Shown piece after piece: positions 1-6,826 of a stretch of DNA of 13,170 nucleotides. Numbering within the stretch: position 1 is the first letter of the stretch; the number at the start of each line of letters is the position of its first letter. The notes under the pieces were generated by a model. The model was not told the origin of the DNA. It was given only the letters and a program-made list of their open reading frames with translations, and searched no databases. The position numbers and the translations under genes are program-made. The DNA is from UBA9926 sp913052075 (GTDB lineage Bacteria; Pseudomonadota; Gammaproteobacteria; Pseudomonadales; Azotimanducaceae), in the NCBI GenBank assembly GCA_913052075.1, contig CAJXDD010000060.1, positions 1-13,170 on the forward strand. The letters are read 5' to 3'.

Positions 1-254
1 TATTCGGTTTATCAGTGGGTAATCTTCTAATGCTACAGCCGTTGATCGTCGCCGAGCGATTTGGCCTGCTGGACTACAGTCGTCTTTTTTCGTGGGCGAA
101 TCTGTTTAGTGTGCTTGGTGTTGCCGGAGGGCCAGGCGTGTTGGGTGCGATCTATGGCTCTGTGGGCAATTTTGCGATTCCCTATTTCTTCGCTTCGGCT
201 ATGGGTGTTGTTGCAGCCCTATGTTTTTTAGGATGTGTTCGCGTGGGCAAATAA
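1..254 (+). CDS. MFS-like transporter, C-terminal fragment (5' end outside window)
   Basis: The frame is open from the first bases of the window (codons from position 3) to the TAA at 252-254, giving 83 visible residues, so this is the tail of a longer gene that begins to the left. The visible part is strongly hydrophobic. A pattern P-L-I-V-A-E-R-F-G is followed by a helix and a G-G-P-G-V-L-G-A-I-Y segment, then a last helix (roughly I-P-Y-F-F-A to L-G-C-V), ending in a short basic tail. This Pro/Gly-rich arrangement is what I know from the last two or three helices of major facilitator superfamily carriers of the oxalate/formate or monocarboxylate kind. It would be an inner-membrane secondary transporter; the substrate cannot be read from this fragment. 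The internal GTG at 15 is not a real start. It lies on the same strand as the SDR, 267 nt upstream of it, so co-transcription is possible but not shown. Confidence 0.65.
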   Translation, partial: FGLSVGNLLMLQPLIVAERFGLLDYSRLFSWANLFSVLGVAGGPGVLGAIYGSVGNFAIPYFFASAMGVVAALCFLGCVRVGK

Positions 255-322
255 CTCCATCGCCTTAATCAACCCGGCCTTATATACACAAGGTGCCTAA
301 ATTACCTCAGAGTAGGGAACAG

Positions 323-350
323 TTGAACGCTATTTGCCAGACGCTATTTT
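323..350 (+). promoter_or_regulatory. Possible sigma70-type promoter ahead of the SDR gene
   Basis: The 267-nt gap between the transporter stop and the SDR start contains TTGAAC (323-328) and TATTTT (345-350) separated by 16 nt. Each hexamer matches 4 of 6 consensus positions. It would leave a leader of roughly 165 nt. A short dyad lies just downstream (AAACC 355-359 with GGTTT 367-371). This is a weak match found by eye, and hits of this quality are expected by chance. Confidence 0.2.
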
Positions 351-521
351 AAAGAAACCTCAATTGGGTTTGGTGCTCGCCCAAGCAGATTTAGACGATT
401 GAGTCCTTTTAAGCTTTGATTTTTCGTGGAATAGTTTCCTGTAAGCCGGCCTACTCAGAGGTTGGTCGATCGAGGATTAGATGTTGGGTGCCTCTTAACA
501 ACTTGGATAGGGAAAACACAT

Positions 522-1271
522 ATGTCACAAGACTTTCAAGATAAGGTCGTTCTGATTACTGGTGGTAGCAGGGGGCTTGGTAAAGCAATGGCCCATGGGT
601 TTGCTGCTCGCGGCGCTAACTTAGCCATCGTCAGTCGGAAACTAGAAGGTTGTGACGCGACGGCGACCGAGCTAAGGGAGGCATACGGAATAGACACGTT
701 TACGCGAAGCACTCATGTGGGAGACTGGGACGATCTAGATCGAATGGTTGAAGCAGTTATTGAACGATTCGGCCGCATTGATGTCTTGGTGAACAATGCG
801 GGTATGTCTCCGCTATACCCATCTCTGTCTGAGGTGAGCGAGGCGCTCTTTGACAAAGTAGTTAGTGTAAATCTGAAAGGCCCTTTTCGACTGATGGCGA
901 ATGTGGGTGAAAGAATGATGAACGGAGATGGCGGCGCGATCATCAATATCAGCAGCACGGCTTCCGTGAATAAAAGTCCCACTTCTGAGCCCTATGGGGC
1001 TGCGAAAGCGGGATTGAATAATCTTACGCGTTCCTTCGCCGCAGCTTATGGGCCAAAAGTCCGGGTAAACTGCATTATGGCCGGTCCTTTCTTGACGGAT
1101 ATTGCTGACGCCTGGGATATGGATGCTTTTAACGAACGCGCGCGATCGTCAATCCCTATGCAGCGTGGAGGGCAGCCTGATGAGGTGGTTGCAGCAGCGC
1201 TTTACTTTGCCGGCGAGGGAGCTGGGTTCACAACCGGAGCAATACTCGCGATTGATGGGGGAGCACATTAG
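522..1271 (+). CDS. Short-chain dehydrogenase/reductase (classical SDR)
   Basis: This is a 249-residue NAD(P)-dependent oxidoreductase with a Rossmann fold, the usual size for a classical SDR. The cofactor motif T-G-G-S-R-G-L-G is at residues 13-20, N-N-A-G at 91-94, and the catalytic tetrad is complete: N117, S145, Y158 and K162 (Y-x-x-x-K). The C-terminus I-D-G-G-A-H is the normal family ending. I chose the ATG at 522 because it is preceded by a GGG-containing site (ATAGGGAAAACACAT) and puts the cofactor motif at the usual distance. The in-frame start at 462 would add 20 residues with no family likeness. Such enzymes oxidise a secondary alcohol or reduce a ketone in the cytoplasm; FabG-like and many catabolic dehydrogenases share these motifs, so the substrate is unknown. 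It converges with the acyltransferase gene 40 nt downstream. The neighbouring MFS carrier suggests a catabolic role, which is an inference. Confidence 0.93.
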   Translation: MSQDFQDKVVLITGGSRGLGKAMAHGFAARGANLAIVSRKLEGCDATATELREAYGIDTFTRSTHVGDWDDLDRMVEAVIERFGRIDVLVNNAGMSPLYPSLSEVSEALFDKVVSVNLKGPFRLMANVGERMMNGDGGAIINISSTASVNKSPTSEPYGAAKAGLNNLTRSFAAAYGPKVRVNCIMAGPFLTDIADAWDMDAFNERARSSIPMQRGGQPDEVVAAALYFAGEGAGFTTGAILAIDGGAH

Positions 1272-1311
1272 CAACACCGCTAACCATCTGGTTTAGAGTC
1301 CCTTTGTTTAC

Positions 1312-1911
1312 TTAGGCCCGTTCCTCCTGAAGCGAGATCCTGCTTGCGAGTGCTGGATATCGTCCTGTTATGTCCTTATAAAATGCGCGAATACGCTCCA
1401 TATCAAAGCCAGGATCTCCAGTCATGATTTGCGGTGTGCTGATGCCAGCGATCTTTTTTGGATAATCTAAAAATCCAAATATCACTGGGATGTTGGCTTG
1501 GCGGGCTAGGTGATAGAAACCGGACCGCCAATGTTTGGTAAACCCACGAGTGCCCGACGGTGGGATTACAATGTGGAGATTTTGATTTTTTTTGAAACGG
1601 GTAACCAGCTGCTTCACCAGCTGATTCGATTTTGAACGGTCGACAGGAATGCCTCCAAGGCGACGCATGATTGGGCCCATGGGGCCCCAGAATAGGCTCG
1701 ATTTGCCCAACCAATGAATCTTAACCTTAAGGCTTGCCGCGGCAGCTAACAGATATAAAAAGTCCCAATTACTTGTGTGTGGGGCGGCTATAATCACGCT
1801 TCGGGTGACGTCTGGCTTAACGCCATCAACTTTCCAACCAGTTATTGAAAGGATAAGCCTGCCGAGCCTTTGGGTAATTGCGTTTGGTTCTGACGAAACG
1901 AAATCGGTCAT
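1312..1911 (-). CDS. PlsC-like lysophospholipid/glycerol acyltransferase family protein
   Basis: This 199-residue protein belongs to the lysophospholipid acyltransferase superfamily, whose members transfer an acyl chain from acyl-CoA or acyl-ACP to a lysophospholipid or similar acceptor at the inner membrane. The catalytic H-x4-D box is H-T-S-N-W-D at residues 45-50, preceded by V-I-I-A-A-P. A block G-G-I-P-V-D-R-S follows about 40 residues later. The motif usually written P-E-G-T-R is here P-S-G-T-R, so the acidic residue is replaced by serine (codon TCG, minus strand, near 1560). The downstream pattern W-x-S-G-F-Y-H-x-A and the ending match a compact bacterial subfamily of about 190-200 residues. 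I prefer the ATG at 1911 because it gives that length. An ATG at 1959 would add 16 residues, and neither start has a strong ribosome site. It lies downstream of the flavin monooxygenase on the same strand but 333 nt away, so it probably has its own promoter. PlsC itself is not claimed. Confidence 0.87.
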   Translation of the reverse strand: MTDFVSSEPNAITQRLGRLILSITGWKVDGVKPDVTRSVIIAAPHTSNWDFLYLLAAAASLKVKIHWLGKSSLFWGPMGPIMRRLGGIPVDRSKSNQLVKQLVTRFKKNQNLHIVIPPSGTRGFTKHWRSGFYHLARQANIPVIFGFLDYPKKIAGISTPQIMTGDPGFDMERIRAFYKDITGRYPALASRISLQEERA

Positions 1912-2244
1912 GGTGGAAGCATATCGGAACACAAGGCGTGTCGGAAGCGCACAAATCATTGTCAACGTTTAGCCAGGAGCGGGTTCTCGTACAAACCAGC
2001 GCAAAGTCGCTGCTGAGGCGTATGTCCAAAGGGGGAAGTCAAGTTGCCGAACGGCAGTGAGTTTCTGGGCTGGTACCAAAGGCACAAACTTTTTACTAAG
2101 TGACTGAAGGATCGACTATGCCTATTTTTCTGCGCGATTGTCGCCCAACATGCCGAAGCATCGATGTTCAATCTGTTTTTGCAATATAAACATGGCTAAT
2201 AGGTATCTGCACACAGCACAAACGAAATCGATTTGAGAGGGCTT
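1912..2244. other. Intergenic region between the monooxygenase and acyltransferase genes, no gene recognised
   Basis: This stretch of 333 nt lies between two minus-strand genes. Short open frames exist, but none has a recognisable protein pattern or ribosome site. I see two small dyads: TGCCG/CGGCA (2045-2056), too tight to be a convincing hairpin, and the palindrome AAATCGATTT (2225-2234) just past the monooxygenase stop. Neither is followed by a T-run on the minus strand. It should contain the promoter of the acyltransferase gene, but no convincing -35/-10 pair stands out. Confidence 0.5.
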
Positions 2245-3192
2245 CTACCTTGCATTTAGGTTTTCGTGAACTAGTCCCAAGCGTTCGATAGATCGAATGG
2301 CAGAGGATTGGTCTGGGTGTAAGTGTCGCGTAATTATGTCGGTAAAGCCCATTTCAGCTAAATCCATGAAGTACCTTTCGACTTGATCTATCGTGCCAAT
2401 AACCAAGGCTTCTGGATCGATTCCTCGGTACAAACTGGACTCGATGTCAACTTTGAGAGAGTCGGCTTCCCTGCGTGACCCTGCTACGTGAACATCGCGT
2501 CTCACTGCCATTTGGGATGCATGGCAGCTACCCTGGGCTTCACACTCTGCTAGGTATAGGTCTCTTTTCAGCAATAAATCGGGTTTGGTTAGCCCAGGAT
2601 CGGCCAGCCAGCTATGACCCATGCGGGCAACTCGCTTCAGAGCAACGGGTGCAGTGGCACCAATCCAGATGGGAATCGGTTCAGATGGTGTTGGACTGAT
2701 TACGGCTCGCTCGACTTCCCATAACTCATTGGTAACAATCTCTCCGGACCAAAGCGCTTTCAGGATATTTAGTGCTTGCTCAAATCGCTCGCCTCGACGC
2801 TCGTAATCGGCACTGAGCGCAGAAAATTGTTTTTTCCCGTAACCTATTCCTGCCTGAAGAACGAATCTGCTCGAAGTGATCGAGGCTAGCGTGGACAGCA
2901 TCTCCGCAACCAGGACCGGATGCCATAGTGGGAGAAGCACTAAAACCCCGCAGGTGGATCCGGACCAATTGCCAAGCAAGCGTCCCATCATCGGTATATT
3001 TTGGTAGTAGGGCGTTAGGGTTGCGTGGTGATCGCCAAGGAACAGGCTGTCGAGTTTTGAGGCTTCAGCCGCAGCTGCGCGATCGATGACCTGCTGGGCG
3101 CCCGTTCTCGGATCGGTCATACGTCCGTAACTTGATCGAACCGAAATGCCGATACTGGGTATCGCCGTTTTGGGCAGAGCTGCGTTATTCAT
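2245..3192 (-). CDS. Luciferase-like (LLM class) flavin-dependent monooxygenase
   Basis: This 315-residue protein has the signatures of the bacterial-luciferase-like TIM-barrel family, which use reduced FMN or F420 to oxygenate or reduce small organic substrates. Seen in order: an N-terminal strand I-G-I-S-V, the block L-D-S-L-F-L-G-D-H-H (about 47-56), S-S-R-F-V-L-Q-A-G-I-G-Y-G (107-119), the helix E-R-F-E-Q-A-L-N-I-L-K-A-L-W, P-I-P-I-W-I-G-A (172-179), and the C-terminal I-G-T-I-D-Q-V-E-R-Y-F (265-275). These are the usual flavin-pocket and barrel-strand landmarks. Length is normal. The ATG at 3190-3192 has a GAAG-type site about 7 nt upstream. FMN is more likely than F420 if the host is a proteobacterium, but the sequence does not decide this. 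It is divergent from the Hsp70-like gene across 272 nt that contain a palindrome 27 nt from its start codon, a possible regulator site. The substrate is unknown. Confidence 0.9.
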   Translation of the reverse strand: MNNAALPKTAIPSIGISVRSSYGRMTDPRTGAQQVIDRAAAAEASKLDSLFLGDHHATLTPYYQNIPMMGRLLGNWSGSTCGVLVLLPLWHPVLVAEMLSTLASITSSRFVLQAGIGYGKKQFSALSADYERRGERFEQALNILKALWSGEIVTNELWEVERAVISPTPSEPIPIWIGATAPVALKRVARMGHSWLADPGLTKPDLLLKRDLYLAECEAQGSCHASQMAVRRDVHVAGSRREADSLKVDIESSLYRGIDPEALVIGTIDQVERYFMDLAEMGFTDIITRHLHPDQSSAIRSIERLGLVHENLNAR

Positions 3193-3218
3193 CTCGAGCT
3201 TCTATTTTCGATTGATGC

Positions 3219-3234
3219 AATTAGCATGCTAGTT
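3219..3234. promoter_or_regulatory. Candidate operator palindrome in the divergent intergenic region
   Basis: The 16 bases AATTAGCATGCTAGTT read as an inverted repeat with 7 of 8 positions paired. The inner ten, TAGCATGCTA (3222-3231), are perfect. It lies 27 nt upstream of the monooxygenase start and about 230 nt upstream of the Hsp70-like start, where a repressor of the monooxygenase would bind. No regulator gene is present in the window. The size fits a dimeric regulator such as TetR or GntR type, but that is a guess; a 10-bp perfect palindrome can also occur by chance. Confidence 0.3.
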
Positions 3235-3464
3235 TGGAAGCGGCGTAGTTCTCAAGCGGTCAGATCTGTCTTATGGACAAATCGTAGAAATTCACTGGTA
3301 TTAGGCCCCGCTCAAAAAACAGCCTATGTTAACCTGGCGTGTGGTCCTTCATCGAGGCAGGACGGCTAGGAAACAATAGTGAAATCCAGTTGTCGAGAGT
3401 AAATGTGATGGGTGATCGCGACCTGCGCTCACACCCTCGGAATGCTGGTAAGTAAGGAAGTACG

Positions 3465-4874
3465 ATGACTCAATTGGGTATCGGCATAGATTATGGAACA
3501 TCGAATTCTGCCGCGGCTTGGTTTGATGGTGAAAACATTCACCTCGTCAAGTTAGAAACAGATTCGATCGTGATGCCAACAGCCTGTCATCTGGACCGTG
3601 AGTTGCGTGTTAAGACCGGACAAGCAGCGGTGTTGCAATACATTGAAGAGAACCGAGATCGAGTCGTCGAGTTAACTCCTGAAGTCATTGCCAAGACTCA
3701 ATTGCTTATGGAAGAGGGTGGTGGAGGCAATCCGCTTGCTGCGCCTGATGTAGAAACGGTCGATGTCTATGGCGCCGCAGTGATCGATCGCGGGTTACCT
3801 GGTCGGCTGTTCAGGGGGGTTAAACGCTTGCTCGGGAATGCTAGCGTTCGCCGACTTATGGTTTTCGATTCACCTTTTCGGCTTGTGGCCCTGGTTACAC
3901 CCATTTTCCTAAGAATGCGGCAGTCCGTTGAGCGAGTCTTGCCTGTGGGGGGACAGCCTCCCTCCATTGGCCGCCCGGTGTTGTTTGAGGGAGATCACAC
4001 TGTCGCAACTCCCCTTGCTCTGGATCGCCTAAAAGAGGCCGCGCAATACGCTGGATTTCAATTAAGTACATTCTATCCAGAGCCCCTCGCTGCGACCCTG
4101 AGTTACCTGCACGCGCATCAGAAGGATGGCGCCGCTGATTCAAAAGGCATTGCTCTGACCTTTGATTTTGGTGGTGGAACTTTAGATCTTAGTGTGGTGC
4201 GGTACGCAGGGAGGCAGTTCCAAGTGCTCGCTACCAAAGGGTTGCCGAAAGGCGGTGATCATATTGACCAGCTGCTTTTTGAGCGTTACTTGTTTCCGGA
4301 GCTTGGTAAGGGCGTTAAGTGGTCACGCCGGATTGATGGATCCTGGATCGAAACGGATTTTCCTTTTAAAGAGTTTGAGAGCCTGTTGTTGAATTGGCCT
4401 GTGACATACACGCTGAACCAGAATCGTTATCGTTCCAAGATCAAAGACTGCATGACCGATAATCCTGAATGCGCCAATCAGCTCCGCAGACTAGATGAAT
4501 TGATTACTCACAATTATGGCTATGTTGTATTTCAGGCACTAAGGAAAGCGAAGGCCGAGCTCTCAAGTCAAGCGACAGCAACCATCGATATACCGGAGCT
4601 CGACTTGGAGATTAATATCAGCCGTAGCTCTTTCGAATCCATGCTATCGCCGCTGCTGGCGGAGATCGATGAGTTGATCATTGAGACGCTCTGTGAGGCG
4701 GGCGTTGATGAAAAGACCGTCAGTTTAGTGATTCGTACCGGGGGCTCAAGCCTGATCGCCTGTATACGAGACCGCTTGAACAACATTTTTCCGGGCAAGG
4801 TTGTCGAGCATGACCCGTTTACTAGCGTGGCCGCTGGATTAGCAGTGGCGAGCTATCATGGACTGACTTACTAG
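3465..4874 (+). CDS. YegD-like Hsp70-family ATPase lacking the substrate-binding domain
   Basis: This 469-residue protein has an actin/Hsp70-type nucleotide-binding fold. Phosphate-1 loop I-D-Y-G-T-S-N is at residues 8-14, the connect-1-like E-P-L-A-A at 206-210, phosphate-2 F-D-F-G-G-G-T-L-D-L-S at 233-243, the adenosine motif R-T-G-G-S-S at 424-429, and connect-2-like S-V-A-A-G-L-A near 454-460. The protein ends there, so the peptide-binding domain of DnaK is absent. This size and order match E. coli YegD, a putative Hsp70-related chaperone of unsettled function. The ATG at 3465 has a strong AAGGAAG site. No signal peptide or membrane segment is seen, so it should be cytoplasmic. No J-protein or GrpE gene is nearby. 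A region around residues 111-160 is basic and variable compared with DnaK. It begins a plus-strand run; the next gene starts 152 nt later. I am sure of the family; the client or partner is unknown. Confidence 0.9.
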   Translation: MTQLGIGIDYGTSNSAAAWFDGENIHLVKLETDSIVMPTACHLDRELRVKTGQAAVLQYIEENRDRVVELTPEVIAKTQLLMEEGGGGNPLAAPDVETVDVYGAAVIDRGLPGRLFRGVKRLLGNASVRRLMVFDSPFRLVALVTPIFLRMRQSVERVLPVGGQPPSIGRPVLFEGDHTVATPLALDRLKEAAQYAGFQLSTFYPEPLAATLSYLHAHQKDGAADSKGIALTFDFGGGTLDLSVVRYAGRQFQVLATKGLPKGGDHIDQLLFERYLFPELGKGVKWSRRIDGSWIETDFPFKEFESLLLNWPVTYTLNQNRYRSKIKDCMTDNPECANQLRRLDELITHNYGYVVFQALRKAKAELSSQATATIDIPELDLEINISRSSFESMLSPLLAEIDELIIETLCEAGVDEKTVSLVIRTGGSSLIACIRDRLNNIFPGKVVEHDPFTSVAAGLAVASYHGLTY

Positions 4875-5014
4875 GTTTGAGCTGGTTGATAAGGAGACAG
4901 GGACCGCTTTGGCTGACAGTAGCTGACGCGCGCGGGTGTGGGAAATCAGTCCCGTCGCTCGCCGAGCGTGGGCTCACGGATCTCGATAACGTGTAAATGA
5001 ATCAAATAATTGCT

Positions 5015-5022
5015 GAGGAGGA
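5015..5022 (+). promoter_or_regulatory. Ribosome binding site deciding the start of the AhpD-like gene
   Basis: GAGGAGGA, a near-perfect Shine-Dalgarno sequence, ends 4 nt before the ATG at 5027. It lies inside the ten extra codons that would be translated if the upstream in-frame ATG at 4997 were used. This argues for 5027 as the true start. Confidence 0.7.
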
Positions 5023-5026
5023 CAAC

Positions 5027-5605
5027 ATGACTGACATCACACACACCGAATTCTTCTCAACCCCCCCAATTGAGACACTGCCAGATGATATTAGAATGAG
5101 GCTGGACGATATTCAGAATAGATCAGGTTTCCTTCCCAACATTTTCGTAGCTATGGCTAGGAGGCCAGATGAGTTTCGAGCCTTCTTCAATTATCACGAC
5201 ATACTGATGGACCAGAACAATAGCTCGTTAACCAAGGCAGAGAAAGAGCTTATCGTGGTCGCTACCTCAGCTCTCAATGATTGTCATTATTGCGTCATCG
5301 CGCACGGAGCGATATTGCGCATTCGTGCCAAAAACCCGCTGATTGCCGATCAGGTGTCGGTTAATTTTCGGAAGGCGGATTTGACTGACCGAGAATCTGC
5401 ATTGCTTGAGTTTGCGGCGAAGATAGCAACGAGTCCTGGCAGGGTCGGAGAAGCGGACCTCCTTGACATGAAACAAAAAGGTTTCTCAGAAGAAGATGTT
5501 TGGGACGCCATGGCAGTCACCGCATTCTTCGCGATGAGCAATCGCTTGGCAAATACTGCTGAGGTCAAACCCAACGCAGCCTTTTACGCGATGGGGCGCG
5601 GTTGA
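5027..5605 (+). CDS. AhpD-like peroxidase-related protein (carboxymuconolactone decarboxylase fold)
   Basis: This 192-residue all-helical protein belongs to the AhpD/CMD-like group, close to the 'uncharacterized peroxidase-related enzyme' family. The redox motif is C-H-Y-C-V-I-A-H-G, with C86, C89 and H93. The glutamate E74, 12 residues before C86, sits at the spacing of the AhpD proton relay (Glu-Cys-x-x-Cys-x3-His), so all four catalytic positions appear to be present. AhpD reduces lipoylated or peroxidase partners; related proteins have alkyl hydroperoxidase activity. The substrate or partner here is unknown. The N-terminal pattern P-D-D-I-R-x-R-L and the S-G-F-L-P-N-I-F block are typical of the family. 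Start chosen from the strong GAGGAGGA site. It lies 152 nt after the Hsp70-like gene and 116 nt before the hydrolase, with a hairpin after its stop, so it may be its own unit. A role in handling peroxide from the flavin enzyme is only speculation. Confidence 0.88.
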   Translation: MTDITHTEFFSTPPIETLPDDIRMRLDDIQNRSGFLPNIFVAMARRPDEFRAFFNYHDILMDQNNSSLTKAEKELIVVATSALNDCHYCVIAHGAILRIRAKNPLIADQVSVNFRKADLTDRESALLEFAAKIATSPGRVGEADLLDMKQKGFSEEDVWDAMAVTAFFAMSNRLANTAEVKPNAAFYAMGRG

Positions 5606-5609
5606 GCAG

Positions 5610-5649
5610 ATTGGTCATCATCTCAGTCGCGTAGAGCGAGACGACCAAT
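5610..5649 (+). terminator. Possible intrinsic terminator after the AhpD-like gene
   Basis: ATTGGTC (5610-5616) pairs perfectly with GACCAAT (5643-5649), and inside it TCTC (5621-5624) can pair with GAGA (5638-5641). The structure begins 5 nt after the stop codon. The following tract is only TT before ACTCGC, so it lacks a proper U-run and may be a weak terminator, an attenuating hairpin or a transcript-stabilising element. Confidence 0.35.
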
Positions 5650-5721
5650 TTACTCGCAACCTGTGGCAGAGGGTTGAAGAAGTAACCTGGTTGATTTGCG
5701 GCTAGATGAGGAAAGGAACTC

Positions 5722-6633
5722 ATGCTGAAAGCGCAGGATGATGCGTCTGGCCACTGGCTCGAGGAAGCCCCTTGCGGCCGGCTTTGGGTCGGGGATTACG
5801 GACTAACAGAAGCCGATCACACGATCGTCTGTCTGCATGGAATGCGCGATCATGGCAATAGCCTCCGAGCGATCGCGTCCTATTTCCCGTATTCAAGAGT
5901 GTTGTTGCCAGACTTAAGGGGCCATGGCCGGAGTGATTGGGCTAACAGCTATTCCCTTGTTGAATTTGTTGCAGACCTTCGATTCGTCAGCGAGCAGTTA
6001 TCGCTCGAGCAATTTGATCTGGTCGGCCACAGTCTTGGGGGTCATATCGCGACACGCTACGCTGCCTATTTTGGTGATCAAGTGAGGCGGTTAGTGGTCA
6101 TTGATGGGTTTGGACCACCCAGGCCTCCTGCTGCAGATGATCCCAATCGTATGGCTGCGTCGGGTCGGGCCGAGGTGGAGCATCGATTGATGCCTGCTTA
6201 CCAGGCCAAACCCATGACGAGTGTTCAACAAGCCGCTGATCGTTTGGCGAGAAACAATCCAAAACTTAGTCGTGGAGAAGCCTTGAGGCTTGCTAAATAC
6301 GGAACCCAGTCAGTTGATGGCGGTGTGACGTGGGCATTTGATGCCAGGGCGCAGCAAATCTGGTCTAGCTTTTCGCATCGGGACTCAGAAATGCTGCTGC
6401 AAGCGATTCGTTGCCCAACGCTGGTGGTTACCGGCAGCAACGGGCTGGATTATTGGCTTGGTATGCACCCCGAGCTGACAGATCAGCATGCACTGTATGA
6501 GAGTGAGCTCCGCCGACGGGTCGAGCTTATTCCGAGTAGTGAACTTTGGGTAGTCGAAGACGCGGGACACATGGTTCACTACGACCAACCCGAGGCGCTA
6601 TTCCGCCGACTCGCAATGTGGCTATCGGAATAA
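5722..6633 (+). CDS. Alpha/beta-fold hydrolase
   Basis: This is a 303-residue soluble alpha/beta hydrolase. The oxyanion-hole segment V-C-L-H-G is at 36-40, D-L-R-G-H-G-R-S-D at 64-72, the nucleophile elbow V-G-H-S-L-G-G at 101-107 (S104), and the C-terminal catalytic histidine in D-A-G-H-M-V-H-Y-D at 280-288 (H283). The acid may be D243 in V-T-G-S-N-G-L-D, but this is less certain. An inserted helical cap lies between about 130 and 225. The ATG at 5722 follows GAGGAAAGGA at good spacing. Proteins of this shape include esterases, epoxide hydrolases, haloalkane dehalogenases and meta-cleavage hydrolases; the serine nucleophile argues against the dehalogenase and epoxide hydrolase types, which use Asp. 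No signal peptide is visible, so it should act on a small ester or C-C bond in the cytoplasm. It precedes the isomerase/oxidoreductase unit by 193 nt on the same strand, so a shared pathway is possible but unproven. Confidence 0.9.
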   Translation: MLKAQDDASGHWLEEAPCGRLWVGDYGLTEADHTIVCLHGMRDHGNSLRAIASYFPYSRVLLPDLRGHGRSDWANSYSLVEFVADLRFVSEQLSLEQFDLVGHSLGGHIATRYAAYFGDQVRRLVVIDGFGPPRPPAADDPNRMAASGRAEVEHRLMPAYQAKPMTSVQQAADRLARNNPKLSRGEALRLAKYGTQSVDGGVTWAFDARAQQIWSSFSHRDSEMLLQAIRCPTLVVTGSNGLDYWLGMHPELTDQHALYESELRRRVELIPSSELWVVEDAGHMVHYDQPEALFRRLAMWLSE

Positions 6634-6639
6634 TCATCA

Positions 6640-6665
6640 ACCGATCGTTCAAGAAGATCGATGGT
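6640..6665 (+). terminator. Imperfect hairpin after the hydrolase gene
   Basis: ACC-ATCG (6640-6647, with one bulged G) can pair with CGAT-GGT (6659-6665) around an 11-nt loop, starting 7 nt past the hydrolase stop. There is no T-run after it, so termination is doubtful. It does suggest that the hydrolase and the following three genes may be separate transcripts. Confidence 0.2.
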
Positions 6666-6687
6666 CAGGTTTGAATCAAAAAAGTTA

Positions 6688-6697
6688 CGGTGCACCG
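6688..6697. promoter_or_regulatory. Perfect 10-bp palindrome CGGTGCACCG ahead of the isomerase/oxidoreductase unit
   Basis: CGGTGCACCG is a perfect inverted repeat in the 193-nt leader of the three-gene unit, 130 nt before its first start codon. A TTGTCA hexamer (6706-6711) follows, but it lacks a good -10 partner. The position suits an operator for a sugar-responsive regulator. Its short length means chance is a real alternative. Confidence 0.25.
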
Positions 6698-6826
6698 ATT
6701 AGTTTTTGTCATGAATTGAGAACTGTGCCTAGTCAGAAACCAAGCACATCAACCATAAGGTGTTCTGAGAGATGATGGAGATTGACACGATCGAATCCAA
6801 ACGACTACGAGCAAGAGGGAGAGCAG

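Noticed and set aside
462..521. Longer N-terminus for the SDR from the upstream start
   Set aside because: The extra 20 residues have no SDR character and the ATG at 522 has a purine-rich site and normal family spacing.
1962..2171. Short minus-strand frame of 69 residues upstream of the acyltransferase
   Set aside because: No recognisable motif, no convincing ribosome site, and it runs across a stretch with no codon pattern; not enough to call a gene.
4956..4968. Dyad CGCTCG-C-CGAGCG before the AhpD-like gene as a terminator or operator
   Set aside because: The single-base centre prevents a stable RNA hairpin, no T-run follows, and it is short enough to be chance; nothing else supports a site.
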